Assembly (NCBI GenBank): GCA_902826155.1
Contig: CADEDU010000058.1
Coordinates: forward strand, 39,343-49,203
Length of the DNA stretch: 9,861 nucleotides
Reading direction: 5' to 3'
Origin: an uncultured beta proteobacterium
GTDB lineage: Bacteria > Pseudomonadota > Gammaproteobacteria > Burkholderiales > SG8-39
The notes below the pieces were generated by a model. It had not been told where the DNA came from and made no database searches. It was given only the letters and a program-made list of their open reading frames with translations. Positions within the stretch are counted from its first letter, which is position 1. Every line of letters starts with the position of its first letter. Below are positions 1 to 6,533 of this stretch, piece after piece. The translations under genes and the position numbers were made by a program.

Positions 1-185
1 CGATTCGCGACCGGCTCGTCACCGCGATCGAGCGCGCCATCGCCGATCCGGCATTCAAGGCACTGGCCGAGAAGGCATTCGCGCCGGTGCGTTACCTCGC
101 GCCAGCGGCCTACGCCGCGGAGCTGAAAGACGCCGAGGCGCAGTTCCGCCAGCTGTGGAAAGAGCTGCCGTGGACGGATAAGTGA
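1..185 (+). CDS. TctC/Bug-family tripartite tricarboxylate transporter receptor, C-terminal fragment
   Basis: The frame beginning at base 3 is open from the window edge to a TGA at 183-185 and encodes about 60 residues starting IRDRLVTAIERAIADPAF. The pattern of an amphipathic 'RL..AI..A..DPAF...' helix, then 'YLAPAAYAAELKDAEAQF' and a final 'LPWTDK', matches from memory the C-terminal end of TctC/Bug periplasmic receptors, which bind carboxylates for TctAB-type secondary transporters. The N-terminal part, including signal peptide and ligand pocket, lies outside the window, so the ligand cannot be inferred. The gene runs convergent to the large minus-strand operon and is probably a separate transcription unit. 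Assignment rests on a short tail, so it is moderately sure. Confidence 0.7.
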   Translation, partial: IRDRLVTAIERAIADPAFKALAEKAFAPVRYLAPAAYAAELKDAEAQFRQLWKELPWTDK

Positions 186-210
186 GGGTTGCGAAGGTAT
201 TCGCCTTACT
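181..210 (+). terminator. Possible hairpin terminator after the TctC-like gene
   Basis: Two nested inverted repeats lie at the stop codon. AGTGAG (181-186) pairs with CTTACT (205-210), including one G-U pair. GCGAA (191-195) pairs perfectly with TTCGC (200-204) around a GGTA loop, and bases 187-190 form a one-sided bulge. A pyrimidine tract (CCCCCTTCTCTCCC) follows, but there is no clear T-run, so this is not a canonical intrinsic terminator. It could help 3'-end formation or RNA stability. Confidence 0.3.
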
Positions 211-354
211 CCCCCTTCTCTCCCGGTCTCCAGGCTGAGCTTCCGTCAAACGATTGGTTGCGCGTGCAGGCCGCGGCTACTCACCTCGGCAGCTGCTGGA
301 ATTTTCACTGGGTCGAACCGGCGGGTTCTTCCTCGTCGACGACGTCGGCGCGAC
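186..354. other. Convergent intergenic gap
   Basis: This stretch separates the plus-strand TctC-like gene from the 3' end of the minus-strand operon. I see no credible gene in it. It holds the downstream half of the hairpin at 181-210 and a second small perfect inverted repeat, GAACC (315-319) with GGTTC (324-328) around a GGCG loop. That repeat could sit at the end of the minus-strand transcript but has no U-tract in that direction. A 10-base palindrome, TCGTCGACGA, is at 333-342. Confidence 0.5.
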
Positions 355-2025
355 TCAACGACCGGTAACGCGCGCCATCACCCCGGCAGCATTGTCCGCC
401 GATGCGCCGCGCCAGGCGATGATCTGATCGGGGCGGATCAGCACCAGCGGTGCTTCGTAGAGTTCGCGCAGCGACGCCTGCGAAAGTCGCACCACTCGCA
501 GGTCGGTCGCAGTGGTTCTGGCCGCCGCCTCGAATGCGTCGGTCGGCGGGGCGTCGGGCCCCAACGCCAGCAGCGTCCACTCGGTGTGGAAGCGATCGAA
601 CAGCGACTCCGCCTCGCTCAACCACGCATGCGGCGGCCGACCACCCGGGCTTGCCGTCGGGACGTAGTTGTTCGGCTCATCGGGCGGCAGCGCGGCGCCG
701 TCGCCGACGATGATCGGTGAGCCGTCGTAACGTCCGCCGAAGGTGACGCCGGGAATGTTGAATTCGAGCCGCGCGTGTCGGTTGAGATGCTCCGCGGCGA
801 TCTGCCGCTCGAGTTGGCCGCGATCCGAATCGCCATCGAGCTCCGGCTTCGCAGCGAACAGGCCCACCGAGTCCGCGAAACGGCGCGCGAAGCCGGTGTT
901 GCGCTCGGCGAGCGGCTTGCGTTCGGCCTCGTAGCTGCCGAGCAGCGCGAATGGCGCGCGACCGCGAATCACGCTCGCGAGCTTCCAGCCGAGATTCACG
1001 GCGTCTTCAACGGCCGTGTTGTAGCCCAGGCCACCGGTCGGGGTGAACAGGTGCGCGGCATCACCGGCGATGAAGACTCGACCGCGCTGGAACCGTTGCG
1101 CGACCAGCGCGTGCCCGGCGAGCCAGGTGCCCATCGACAGAATCTCGAGCGGCACTTCCGCACCGACGGCTTCGCTGAACACACGACGTGCGTCGGCTTC
1201 GGTCCACGCGTCGGCATCCTCGCCGGGTCGCAGTGCCGCGTGGAATGCATATTCCGCCACACCGTCGACCGACGCCATGAAGGCACGACGCTGATGATTG
1301 ACCGCCACGTACATCCACGCCTTCGAATGGCGCAGCAGCGAGAGGAAACCGGGCGAGCGCAAATAGAGCGCGAACATCTTTCCGCCCATGAACTCGCGCT
1401 GGACGCCGGTGACGCCGCCCCACTCGATCCCGAGCTCGCGTCGAACGAAGCTGCGCGCACCGTCGGCACCAACTAGAAACTTCGCAGTCACCTCCTGCGC
1501 TGCGCCGCCCGCGGTTGGTCGGACGGTAGCGCTGACCGAATCCCCATCATCGTGAAAGCGCTCCAACGTCGAGCCATAGCGAATATCGACTGAAGGACAC
1601 GACTGCGCGCGCCGTCGCAGCACCTGCTCGACGAATTTCTGCGAAATGCGATGCGGCAGTTCGGCCGCGCTCCACGATCCGGTCATCTTCCTGATCTGCA
1701 CCACGGCTTGTGCCGCCGTGGGCAGGCTGATGCGCGCAAGCTCGTGCCGTGCGTAGCGCGTGAAGTAGGCGATGTCGGTCGGATGATCGGGCGGCAGTCC
1801 GAGCGCACGGATCTCGTCGGCGAAGCCGAGCCGGCGGAAGTGCTCCATCGTGCGCGCTTGCGTGGCGTTGGCCTGCGGGTTGAACGCCGTGCCCGGCTTG
1901 GCATCGACCATGACGCAGCGAATTCCGCGACGGCCCAGCTCGATCGCCAGCATCAGGCCGCAGGGCCCGCCGCCGGCAATCAGCACGTCGGTGGTCGCGA
2001 GAGCAGAGTTCGACGTCGCGCTCAT
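355..2025 (-). CDS. FAD-dependent aromatic-hydroxylase-type monooxygenase
   Basis: A 556-residue protein of the class A flavoprotein monooxygenase family (PheA/TfdB/MhpA-like), which uses NAD(P)H, O2 and FAD to hydroxylate aromatic or cyclic substrates in the cytoplasm. All three family signatures are visible: the FAD dinucleotide-binding motif GGGPCG at residues 18-23, the DG motif GADGARSFVRRELG at 186-199, and the GD motif beginning GDAAHLFTP at 321. The C-terminal thioredoxin-like domain ends with the typical LVLIRPDQIIAWRG at 527-540. Length fits the PheA/TfdB-like branch, which carries this extra domain. The ATG at 2025 overlaps the dctM stop as ATGA and is preceded by GGCGGGGA, so translation is probably coupled to dctM. 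The frame stays open far upstream across dctM, but that part has no homology-like features and is not included. The substrate is unknown; a phenolic or heteroaromatic acid is a guess from context. Confidence 0.9.
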   Translation of the reverse strand: MSATSNSALATTDVLIAGGGPCGLMLAIELGRRGIRCVMVDAKPGTAFNPQANATQARTMEHFRRLGFADEIRALGLPPDHPTDIAYFTRYARHELARISLPTAAQAVVQIRKMTGSWSAAELPHRISQKFVEQVLRRRAQSCPSVDIRYGSTLERFHDDGDSVSATVRPTAGGAAQEVTAKFLVGADGARSFVRRELGIEWGGVTGVQREFMGGKMFALYLRSPGFLSLLRHSKAWMYVAVNHQRRAFMASVDGVAEYAFHAALRPGEDADAWTEADARRVFSEAVGAEVPLEILSMGTWLAGHALVAQRFQRGRVFIAGDAAHLFTPTGGLGYNTAVEDAVNLGWKLASVIRGRAPFALLGSYEAERKPLAERNTGFARRFADSVGLFAAKPELDGDSDRGQLERQIAAEHLNRHARLEFNIPGVTFGGRYDGSPIIVGDGAALPPDEPNNYVPTASPGGRPPHAWLSEAESLFDRFHTEWTLLALGPDAPPTDAFEAAARTTATDLRVVRLSQASLRELYEAPLVLIRPDQIIAWRGASADNAAGVMARVTGR

Positions 2026-3335
2026 TTCCCCGCCATCTGCTGCGGCAGCCACAATGCCAGCTCCGGAAACAGGAACAGTAACGCCACCATGCCGATCATG
2101 ATGAGCACGAACGGCGTGGTGCCGACGGTGATGTCGCGCGCGCTCGCGTCTTTCATCATTCCCTGTATGACGAACAGGTTCAGGCCCACCGGCGGGGTGA
2201 TGAAGCCGATCTCCAACCAGACGATCATCACGATGCCGAACCACACCGGGTCGAAGCCGAACGCGGTGACGATCGGGAACAGGATCGGCAAGATGATGAT
2301 CATCACCGACAGCTCTTCGAGCGCGTAGGCGATCGCCAGCAGCAACGCGAACACGGCGACGAAGAACGCCCACTTCGGCAGATCGAGATCGACCACCGCG
2401 CTCATCAACGCCTTGGGCGCCCCGATCAGCGCGATGACGTGCGAGAAGATGCCCGCGAAGATGATGATGAGCATCACCATCGAGGTGGTGCGCACCGTCT
2501 CGAGCATCGCCTTGCGCAGCGACTGCCAGCTGAGCGCGCGCATCCACAACGCCAGGATCAGGCTCATCAGGCTGCCGAGCGCCGCGGCCTCGGTAGGCGT
2601 CACCACGCCTGCGTACATCGAGCCGAGCACCACCACGATGAGCAGCATCACCGGCCCCATCTCCCTGAGCGAGGCGATGCGCTCGGCGAGCGAGCCGTGA
2701 TCGTCGGGGTGACGCGGCGCGACATCGGGGCGCAGCACCGCCAGCACCACCACGAATCCGGCGAACAACAACGCGAGCACGATGCCGGGCACGATGCCGG
2801 CCATGTACAGGTGCCCGATCGACGTCTCGGTCATGACGCCGTAGATGATCATCGGAATCGACGGCGGAATCAGGATGCCGAGCGTGCCCCCGGCAGCGAG
2901 CGAACCGATGATCAGCGATCGCGCGTAGCCGCGCTTTTCCATCTCGGGAATGGCGATCATGCCGATCGTGGCGGCGGTGGCCACGCTCGAGCCCGATACC
3001 GCCGAGAAGATCGCGCACGAGAACACGCCGGCGATCGCCATGCCGCCGGGCAGAAATCCGACCCACTTCGAGACGGCGGTGAACAGTCCGCGACCGATGC
3101 CCGAGTGCAGCAGCACCGCACTCATGAACACGAACAGCGGCAGCGCGATGAACGAGAAGCTGGTGGCGGTGCTCCAGGCGATCGAACTCACCACGCCCAG
3201 CCCCACCGCGAAGCCCTTCAGATAGAGCAGCCCGAGCACGCCCGCCAGGCCTAGCGCGAACGCGACCTCCAGTCCGATCGCGAAGCCGAAGAACAACGCG
3301 GCAATGAGCAGCGTGCCGAACAGCGCTTCGCTCAT
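2022..3335 (-). CDS. dctM: TRAP transporter large permease (DctM family)
   Basis: A 437-residue, very hydrophobic inner-membrane protein, the length usual for DctM, which forms the Na+-coupled translocation channel of a tripartite ATP-independent periplasmic transporter. Recognisable family segments are SAVSGSSVATAATIGMIAIP (residues 111-130), GTLGILIPPSIPMIIYG (150-166), AGIVPG (179-184), GVVTPTEAAALGSL (243-256) and GFITPPVGLNLFV (377-389). Together with the many hydrophobic stretches they support a complete multi-helix permease. The start ATG at 3335 lies 33 bases after the dctQ stop; no strong ribosome-binding site is visible, so coupling to dctQ translation is likely. The stop overlaps the start of the monooxygenase gene by 4 bases. 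The name refers to the family; the transported acid need not be a C4-dicarboxylate. Confidence 0.95.
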   Translation of the reverse strand: MSEALFGTLLIAALFFGFAIGLEVAFALGLAGVLGLLYLKGFAVGLGVVSSIAWSTATSFSFIALPLFVFMSAVLLHSGIGRGLFTAVSKWVGFLPGGMAIAGVFSCAIFSAVSGSSVATAATIGMIAIPEMEKRGYARSLIIGSLAAGGTLGILIPPSIPMIIYGVMTETSIGHLYMAGIVPGIVLALLFAGFVVVLAVLRPDVAPRHPDDHGSLAERIASLREMGPVMLLIVVVLGSMYAGVVTPTEAAALGSLMSLILALWMRALSWQSLRKAMLETVRTTSMVMLIIIFAGIFSHVIALIGAPKALMSAVVDLDLPKWAFFVAVFALLLAIAYALEELSVMIIILPILFPIVTAFGFDPVWFGIVMIVWLEIGFITPPVGLNLFVIQGMMKDASARDITVGTTPFVLIMIGMVALLFLFPELALWLPQQMAGK

Positions 3336-3368
3336 GAGACGGCTTTGCTCATTCGGCTTGGTCTGCGC

Positions 3369-3890
3369 TCATGAAGCATCGAGGTTCAGCGGCACTTCGT
3401 CGGGCTCGATCCCGCGCACGCGCAGCATGCGAATCTGGCGGATCAGCGCCCACAGCATGACCATGGCCAGCAGCAGCAAGCCCGTCGGAATCAGCACCAT
3501 CGGCAGCCACAGCGGATAGAGCATCACCGCCGAGACGCGGCCGAAGTCGATGGCGGTGAAGACCGCTTCCGCGGTGGTCCAGGTGATCAGGAGCAGGAGC
3601 GCGACGCACAGGGCGAGCGTCACGACGCGCAGCCGCGCGCGGCGCCGCGGCCTCATGTGCGCGGTCAGCAGATCGACGCGGACGTGTCCGCCCGAGAGAA
3701 ATGTGTACGCCAGCCCGAGAAAGATGATCGCGACCTGCAAAAAGCCGGCGAGCTCGTCGACGAACAGCTGCGGCTCGTTGAGGAAGTAGCGCATCAGCAC
3801 GTCGAACGACACGAGCAGCGTGACGACCACGACGGCGATGCCGCCGGCGAGGCCGGACAGCCGAGCGAGGCGGGCGATCATTGCCCCCAT
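3369..3890 (-). CDS. dctQ: TRAP transporter small permease (DctQ family)
   Basis: A 173-residue inner-membrane protein, normal for DctQ, the small membrane subunit that pairs with DctM. Hydrophobic segments lie at about residues 12-32, 48-66, 88-106 and 126-150, giving the usual four helices. The hallmark DVLMRYFLNEP (30-40), followed by DELAGFLQVAIIFLGLAY (45-62) and GGHVRVDLL (67-75), is clearly present. Its order between dctP and dctM is the common dctPQM layout, with 22- and 33-base gaps. A strong purine-rich site (GAGGGAGGGGAGGG) lies immediately upstream. It suits either the ATG at 3890 or the in-frame ATG three codons later at 3881, so the exact start is uncertain by three residues. 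Confidence 0.93.
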   Translation of the reverse strand: MGAMIARLARLSGLAGGIAVVVVTLLVSFDVLMRYFLNEPQLFVDELAGFLQVAIIFLGLAYTFLSGGHVRVDLLTAHMRPRRRARLRVVTLALCVALLLLITWTTAEAVFTAIDFGRVSAVMLYPLWLPMVLIPTGLLLLAMVMLWALIRQIRMLRVRGIEPDEVPLNLDAS

Positions 3891-3905
3891 CCCTCCCCTC
3901 CCTCG
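3891..3905 (-). promoter_or_regulatory. Strong Shine-Dalgarno region of dctQ
   Basis: On the minus strand this reads CGAGGGAGGGGAGGG directly before the ATG at 3890. The run contains overlapping GGAGG-type sites. The upstream copy is about 6 bases from the 3890 ATG, and the downstream copy about 9 bases from the 3881 ATG, so both starts are possible. It is the strongest ribosome-binding site in the operon. Confidence 0.6.
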
Positions 3906-3912
3906 CGCCGCA

Positions 3913-4917
3913 CTACCGCCCGAGCGTCTGCAGTGCCTGGTCCATCGCGCGCTTGCCGTTGGCGCCGGTGCGCTTGAGCCACACGTCCCAGGCGCTGCGC
4001 GAGGCCTGGCGGGCCTTGGCGATTTCTTCGGGCGCCGGATCGACCACCGTCATGCCCAGCTCCACGACGCGTTTCCTGGCGCGTTCATCGAGCGCCTTGG
4101 CGTCCTCCCACTGTTTGTCTTCGAAGCGCACGTCCTTGAGCGAATCGAGCACGACCTGCTGCAGGTCGCTGGGCAGCGCATCCCATGCCTTCTGGTTCGC
4201 GGCCAGCCACTCGGTCGAGCCGCCCGACAGATTCCAGTAATTCATGAACTTCGAGACTTCGAAGAACTTCATCGGCTCGGCGTTCGTGGCAGAGGTCATT
4301 GCACCGTCGACCACGCCGCGCTGCAACGCCGTGTACACCTCGCCGAACGGAATGCTCACCGGCGCGGCGCCGAGCGTCTTGGCGAGGTCGGCCGATTCAG
4401 CACCGTACACGCGCACCTTCTTGCCCTTCCAATCGGCCAGCGTGCGCACCGCCTGATTGGCGAACAGTTGCTGCGTGGGCCAGGAATGCACCGTCAGCAG
4501 CTTCAATCCGCGCTTGGCCATCATCTCGGTCGAGAACGGCCGCAGCGCTTCAGCCGCTTTACGGTGCTCATCGAGACTGGCGGTGAGGAACGGCAGTTCG
4601 AGCACGCCCAGCTCGAGCAGCACATCGGTGAGGTAGGCCGAGGTCACAGGCGCGATCTCTGCCCGCCCCGCAATGACCGACGGGATGATCTCCGGTCCGG
4701 GATAGAGCGACGAAGCCGCATGCACGCGGATTTCCATGCGGCCCTGCGATTTCTCCTTCACCTTGGCGGCGAACGCGCTCATGTTCACCGTGTGGAAGTA
4801 GGTGGGCGCGGTGACGTGCGGCAGGTTCCACACGATCGGTTTGGTCTGCGCGAGCGCACCGCCGCTCAGGGCAAGCGTCGCCATCGACGCGGCGGCCAGC
4901 ATGTTCCAACGCTTCAT
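3913..4917 (-). CDS. dctP: TRAP transporter periplasmic solute-binding protein (DctP family)
   Basis: A 334-residue receptor that captures an organic acid in the periplasm and delivers it to the DctQM permease. The N-terminus MKRWNMLAAASMATLALSGG-ALAQ is a good Sec signal peptide with likely cleavage after residue 23 (ALA|Q). The DctP core is seen in GKKVRVYGAESADLAKTLGA (165-184), whose Arg169 lies where the family's ligand-carboxylate-binding arginine is expected, and in PFGEVYTALQRGVVDG (190-205), the most conserved family segment. The frame remains open to an ATG at 5028. I chose the ATG at 4917 because it starts the signal peptide and has GAGGAG (4931-4926) at 8-base spacing. The gene sits 100 bases after the amidohydrolase and 22 before dctQ. 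The ligand is unknown. Confidence 0.94.
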   Translation of the reverse strand: MKRWNMLAAASMATLALSGGALAQTKPIVWNLPHVTAPTYFHTVNMSAFAAKVKEKSQGRMEIRVHAASSLYPGPEIIPSVIAGRAEIAPVTSAYLTDVLLELGVLELPFLTASLDEHRKAAEALRPFSTEMMAKRGLKLLTVHSWPTQQLFANQAVRTLADWKGKKVRVYGAESADLAKTLGAAPVSIPFGEVYTALQRGVVDGAMTSATNAEPMKFFEVSKFMNYWNLSGGSTEWLAANQKAWDALPSDLQQVVLDSLKDVRFEDKQWEDAKALDERARKRVVELGMTVVDPAPEEIAKARQASRSAWDVWLKRTGANGKRAMDQALQTLGR

Positions 4918-5017
4918 CGAATCGTCTCCTCGTCTGGTGTCAGGCTGTACAACGTAATTTGGATTGAACCACTTCTGCGTGCAAGGCTGTGGGTTCAGGG
5001 GCGCTGCTTGCTGCGCA
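4918..5017 (-). other. Spacer before dctP, possible internal promoter or processing region
   Basis: This 100-base gap is the only sizeable one in an otherwise tight gene series and contains a locally AT-richer patch (about 4946-4968; minus strand CAATCCAAATTACGTTGTAC). It ends with the dctP ribosome-binding site GAGGAG. A weak -35-like TTGCAC lies at 4984-4979, but no convincing -10 element follows at proper spacing, so I do not call a promoter. It could allow the receptor to be expressed more strongly than the upstream genes. Confidence 0.3.
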
Positions 5018-6523
5018 TCAGCCGCCACCGAGGGGCACCATCGTATGCGCGCAGCCCGACTGGCACACGCGCGCGCGGATGCCCCAGCAGTATTTGCCGA
5101 CGTAGGGTTCGAGTTTCTCTGCAGTGGCCTTGAATGGCGCCACCCGTTCGCGCCAGCGCACCGCAGCTTGCTCGGCTTGCTTCCTGAGTTGCGAGAGGTC
5201 GATCCGGGTGTGCTTGCGATGCCGATAGACGAATTCGCCGGCGATCATCGTTGAATCGACGCCGGTGCCATCTTCGGCGTAGACGATCTGATGCAGCAGA
5301 TTGTTGAGCGGCAGATAGTGCGTGGCGTTCAGGTCGAGGAACACGAGGTCGGCGGCCTTGCCCGGCGCCAGCGTGCCGGTGATGTCGTCCATGCCCATCA
5401 GCCTGGCCCCGCCGCGGGTGCCCGCCTCGAACGCTTCACGTGCGCCGATCCAGCGGTCCGCGCCCTGCTCGCCCCGCACGCGCGAGACGAACGTGGCGAT
5501 GCGCATCGCCTCGAAGTTGTTGAGATTGTCCGACGAGGTCACGCCGTCGGTGCCGACGCCGACGTTGATGCCGGCATCGAGCCAGGCGCGCATCGCACCG
5601 ATGCCCGAGCCCAGACGCATGTTGCTGCCCGGGTTGTGGGCGATCGATGCGCCGGCGCGAGCGAGCCGCGCGTAGTCCTCGCTCTCGAGCCACACCCCGT
5701 GCGCCACCGAGAACCGTGACGACAGCAGGCCCATGCGTTCGACATGCCCGCACAGCGTGGTGCCGTAGCGCTCGCGGCCGAGCACGGCCTGCACCGGCGA
5801 TTCGGCCACGTGCATCTGCACGCACACGCCATGCTCTGAGGCCAGGCGTGCGTTGCCCTGCAGGAATTCATCCGAACAGTGCAGCGGAATCGTCGGCGCC
5901 ACGCCAGGACGCACGCGCGTGCTTGGCAGCGACCAGTTCTGGACGATGCGCCGGCAATGATCGAGTGTCACCTCGCGGTCGGCCATGCGAATGCGATCGA
6001 CCTGGTCGGCAAGCGCCGCGGGCAATGCGCCGCGAATCTCCGGCAGCGCCTGATAGAAAGTGCGATCTGCTGTCATCGCCGTCACCACGGCGCGCATGCC
6101 GGCATCGAGATACGCCTGCGCCACCGTCTGCACGCCTTCGACCGTCGGGTTGGGGAACTCCGCGAACATGTCGAACACGGCAGTGCAGCCCTTGGCGACC
6201 ATCTCGGCCGCGGCGAGTTGCACCGACAGCCGATGCATCTCGAGATCACGGCCGCCGCCGGTCCACGCGCCGGCGACCAGCAGGCTCTCCAAGGTCCACT
6301 TGTCACCTACACCGCGCCCGAGGATGGCGTGGGTGTGCGTATGCGCATTCACCAGACCGGGGATCACCGCGCACCCCGCCGCGTCGATCTCCTCGGCTTG
6401 ACCGCGCGGGACCACGCCAGGGGCTTCGATCGCTTTGATCTGCTCGCCGTCGATCAGGATGTCGGCGATGCGGCCGGTCGGCTGCGCATCGTCGAGCAGG
6501 CGTGCGTTGCGGATGACTTTCAT
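5018..6523 (-). CDS. Metal-dependent amidohydrolase/deaminase (COG0402, SsnA/AtzB/MTA-SAH deaminase-like)
   Basis: A 501-residue cytoplasmic enzyme of the amidohydrolase superfamily, cytosine-deaminase-like branch, which hydrolytically deaminates or dechlorinates rings or cleaves C-N bonds with one bound metal. Metal ligands and catalytic residues are recognisable in order: NAHTHTH (59-65), QMHVAES with His238 and Glu241 (236-242), VAHGVWL with His275 (273-279), HNPGSNMRLGSG (296-307) and GTDGVTSSDN with Asp326 (324-333). The small flanking beta-sandwich domain is seen at both ends (IADILIDGEQIKAIE near the N-terminus, GKAADLVFLDL at 388-398). AAGGGGAC precedes the ATG at 6523, which lies 10 bases after the preceding CoA-transferase stop. 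The last ~25 residues carry Cys479, Cys487, Cys491 and His493, which I do not recognise as a family feature. The substrate is unknown; operon context suggests a nitrogen-containing catabolic intermediate. Confidence 0.9.
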   Translation of the reverse strand: MKVIRNARLLDDAQPTGRIADILIDGEQIKAIEAPGVVPRGQAEEIDAAGCAVIPGLVNAHTHTHAILGRGVGDKWTLESLLVAGAWTGGGRDLEMHRLSVQLAAAEMVAKGCTAVFDMFAEFPNPTVEGVQTVAQAYLDAGMRAVVTAMTADRTFYQALPEIRGALPAALADQVDRIRMADREVTLDHCRRIVQNWSLPSTRVRPGVAPTIPLHCSDEFLQGNARLASEHGVCVQMHVAESPVQAVLGRERYGTTLCGHVERMGLLSSRFSVAHGVWLESEDYARLARAGASIAHNPGSNMRLGSGIGAMRAWLDAGINVGVGTDGVTSSDNLNNFEAMRIATFVSRVRGEQGADRWIGAREAFEAGTRGGARLMGMDDITGTLAPGKAADLVFLDLNATHYLPLNNLLHQIVYAEDGTGVDSTMIAGEFVYRHRKHTRIDLSQLRKQAEQAAVRWRERVAPFKATAEKLEPYVGKYCWGIRARVCQSGCAHTMVPLGGG

Positions 6524-6533
6524 GCGTCCCCTT

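Noticed and set aside
2026..3066. The monooxygenase reading frame stays open for another 347 codons upstream, across dctM, suggesting a 903-residue fusion
   Set aside because: The added part is an Arg/His/Asp/Ala-rich sequence without domain character, lying in another frame of a clear dctM gene. The FAD-binding start after residue 1 of the 2025 ATG is the normal N-terminus.
2439..3254. 271-codon open frame on the plus strand opposite dctM, very rich in His, Arg and Asp
   Set aside because: Typical antisense shadow of a GC-rich membrane-protein gene. Its composition is low-complexity and shows no recognisable domain.
4918..5028. 37-residue N-terminal extension of DctP
   Set aside because: It would bury the signal peptide. 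The ATG at 4917 has GAGGAG at 8-base spacing and starts a classic Sec leader.
3820..5133. 437-codon open frame on the plus strand opposite dctP
   Set aside because: It covers dctP, which has a signal peptide, a ribosome-binding site and family motifs. The antisense product is Arg/His-rich and not family-like.
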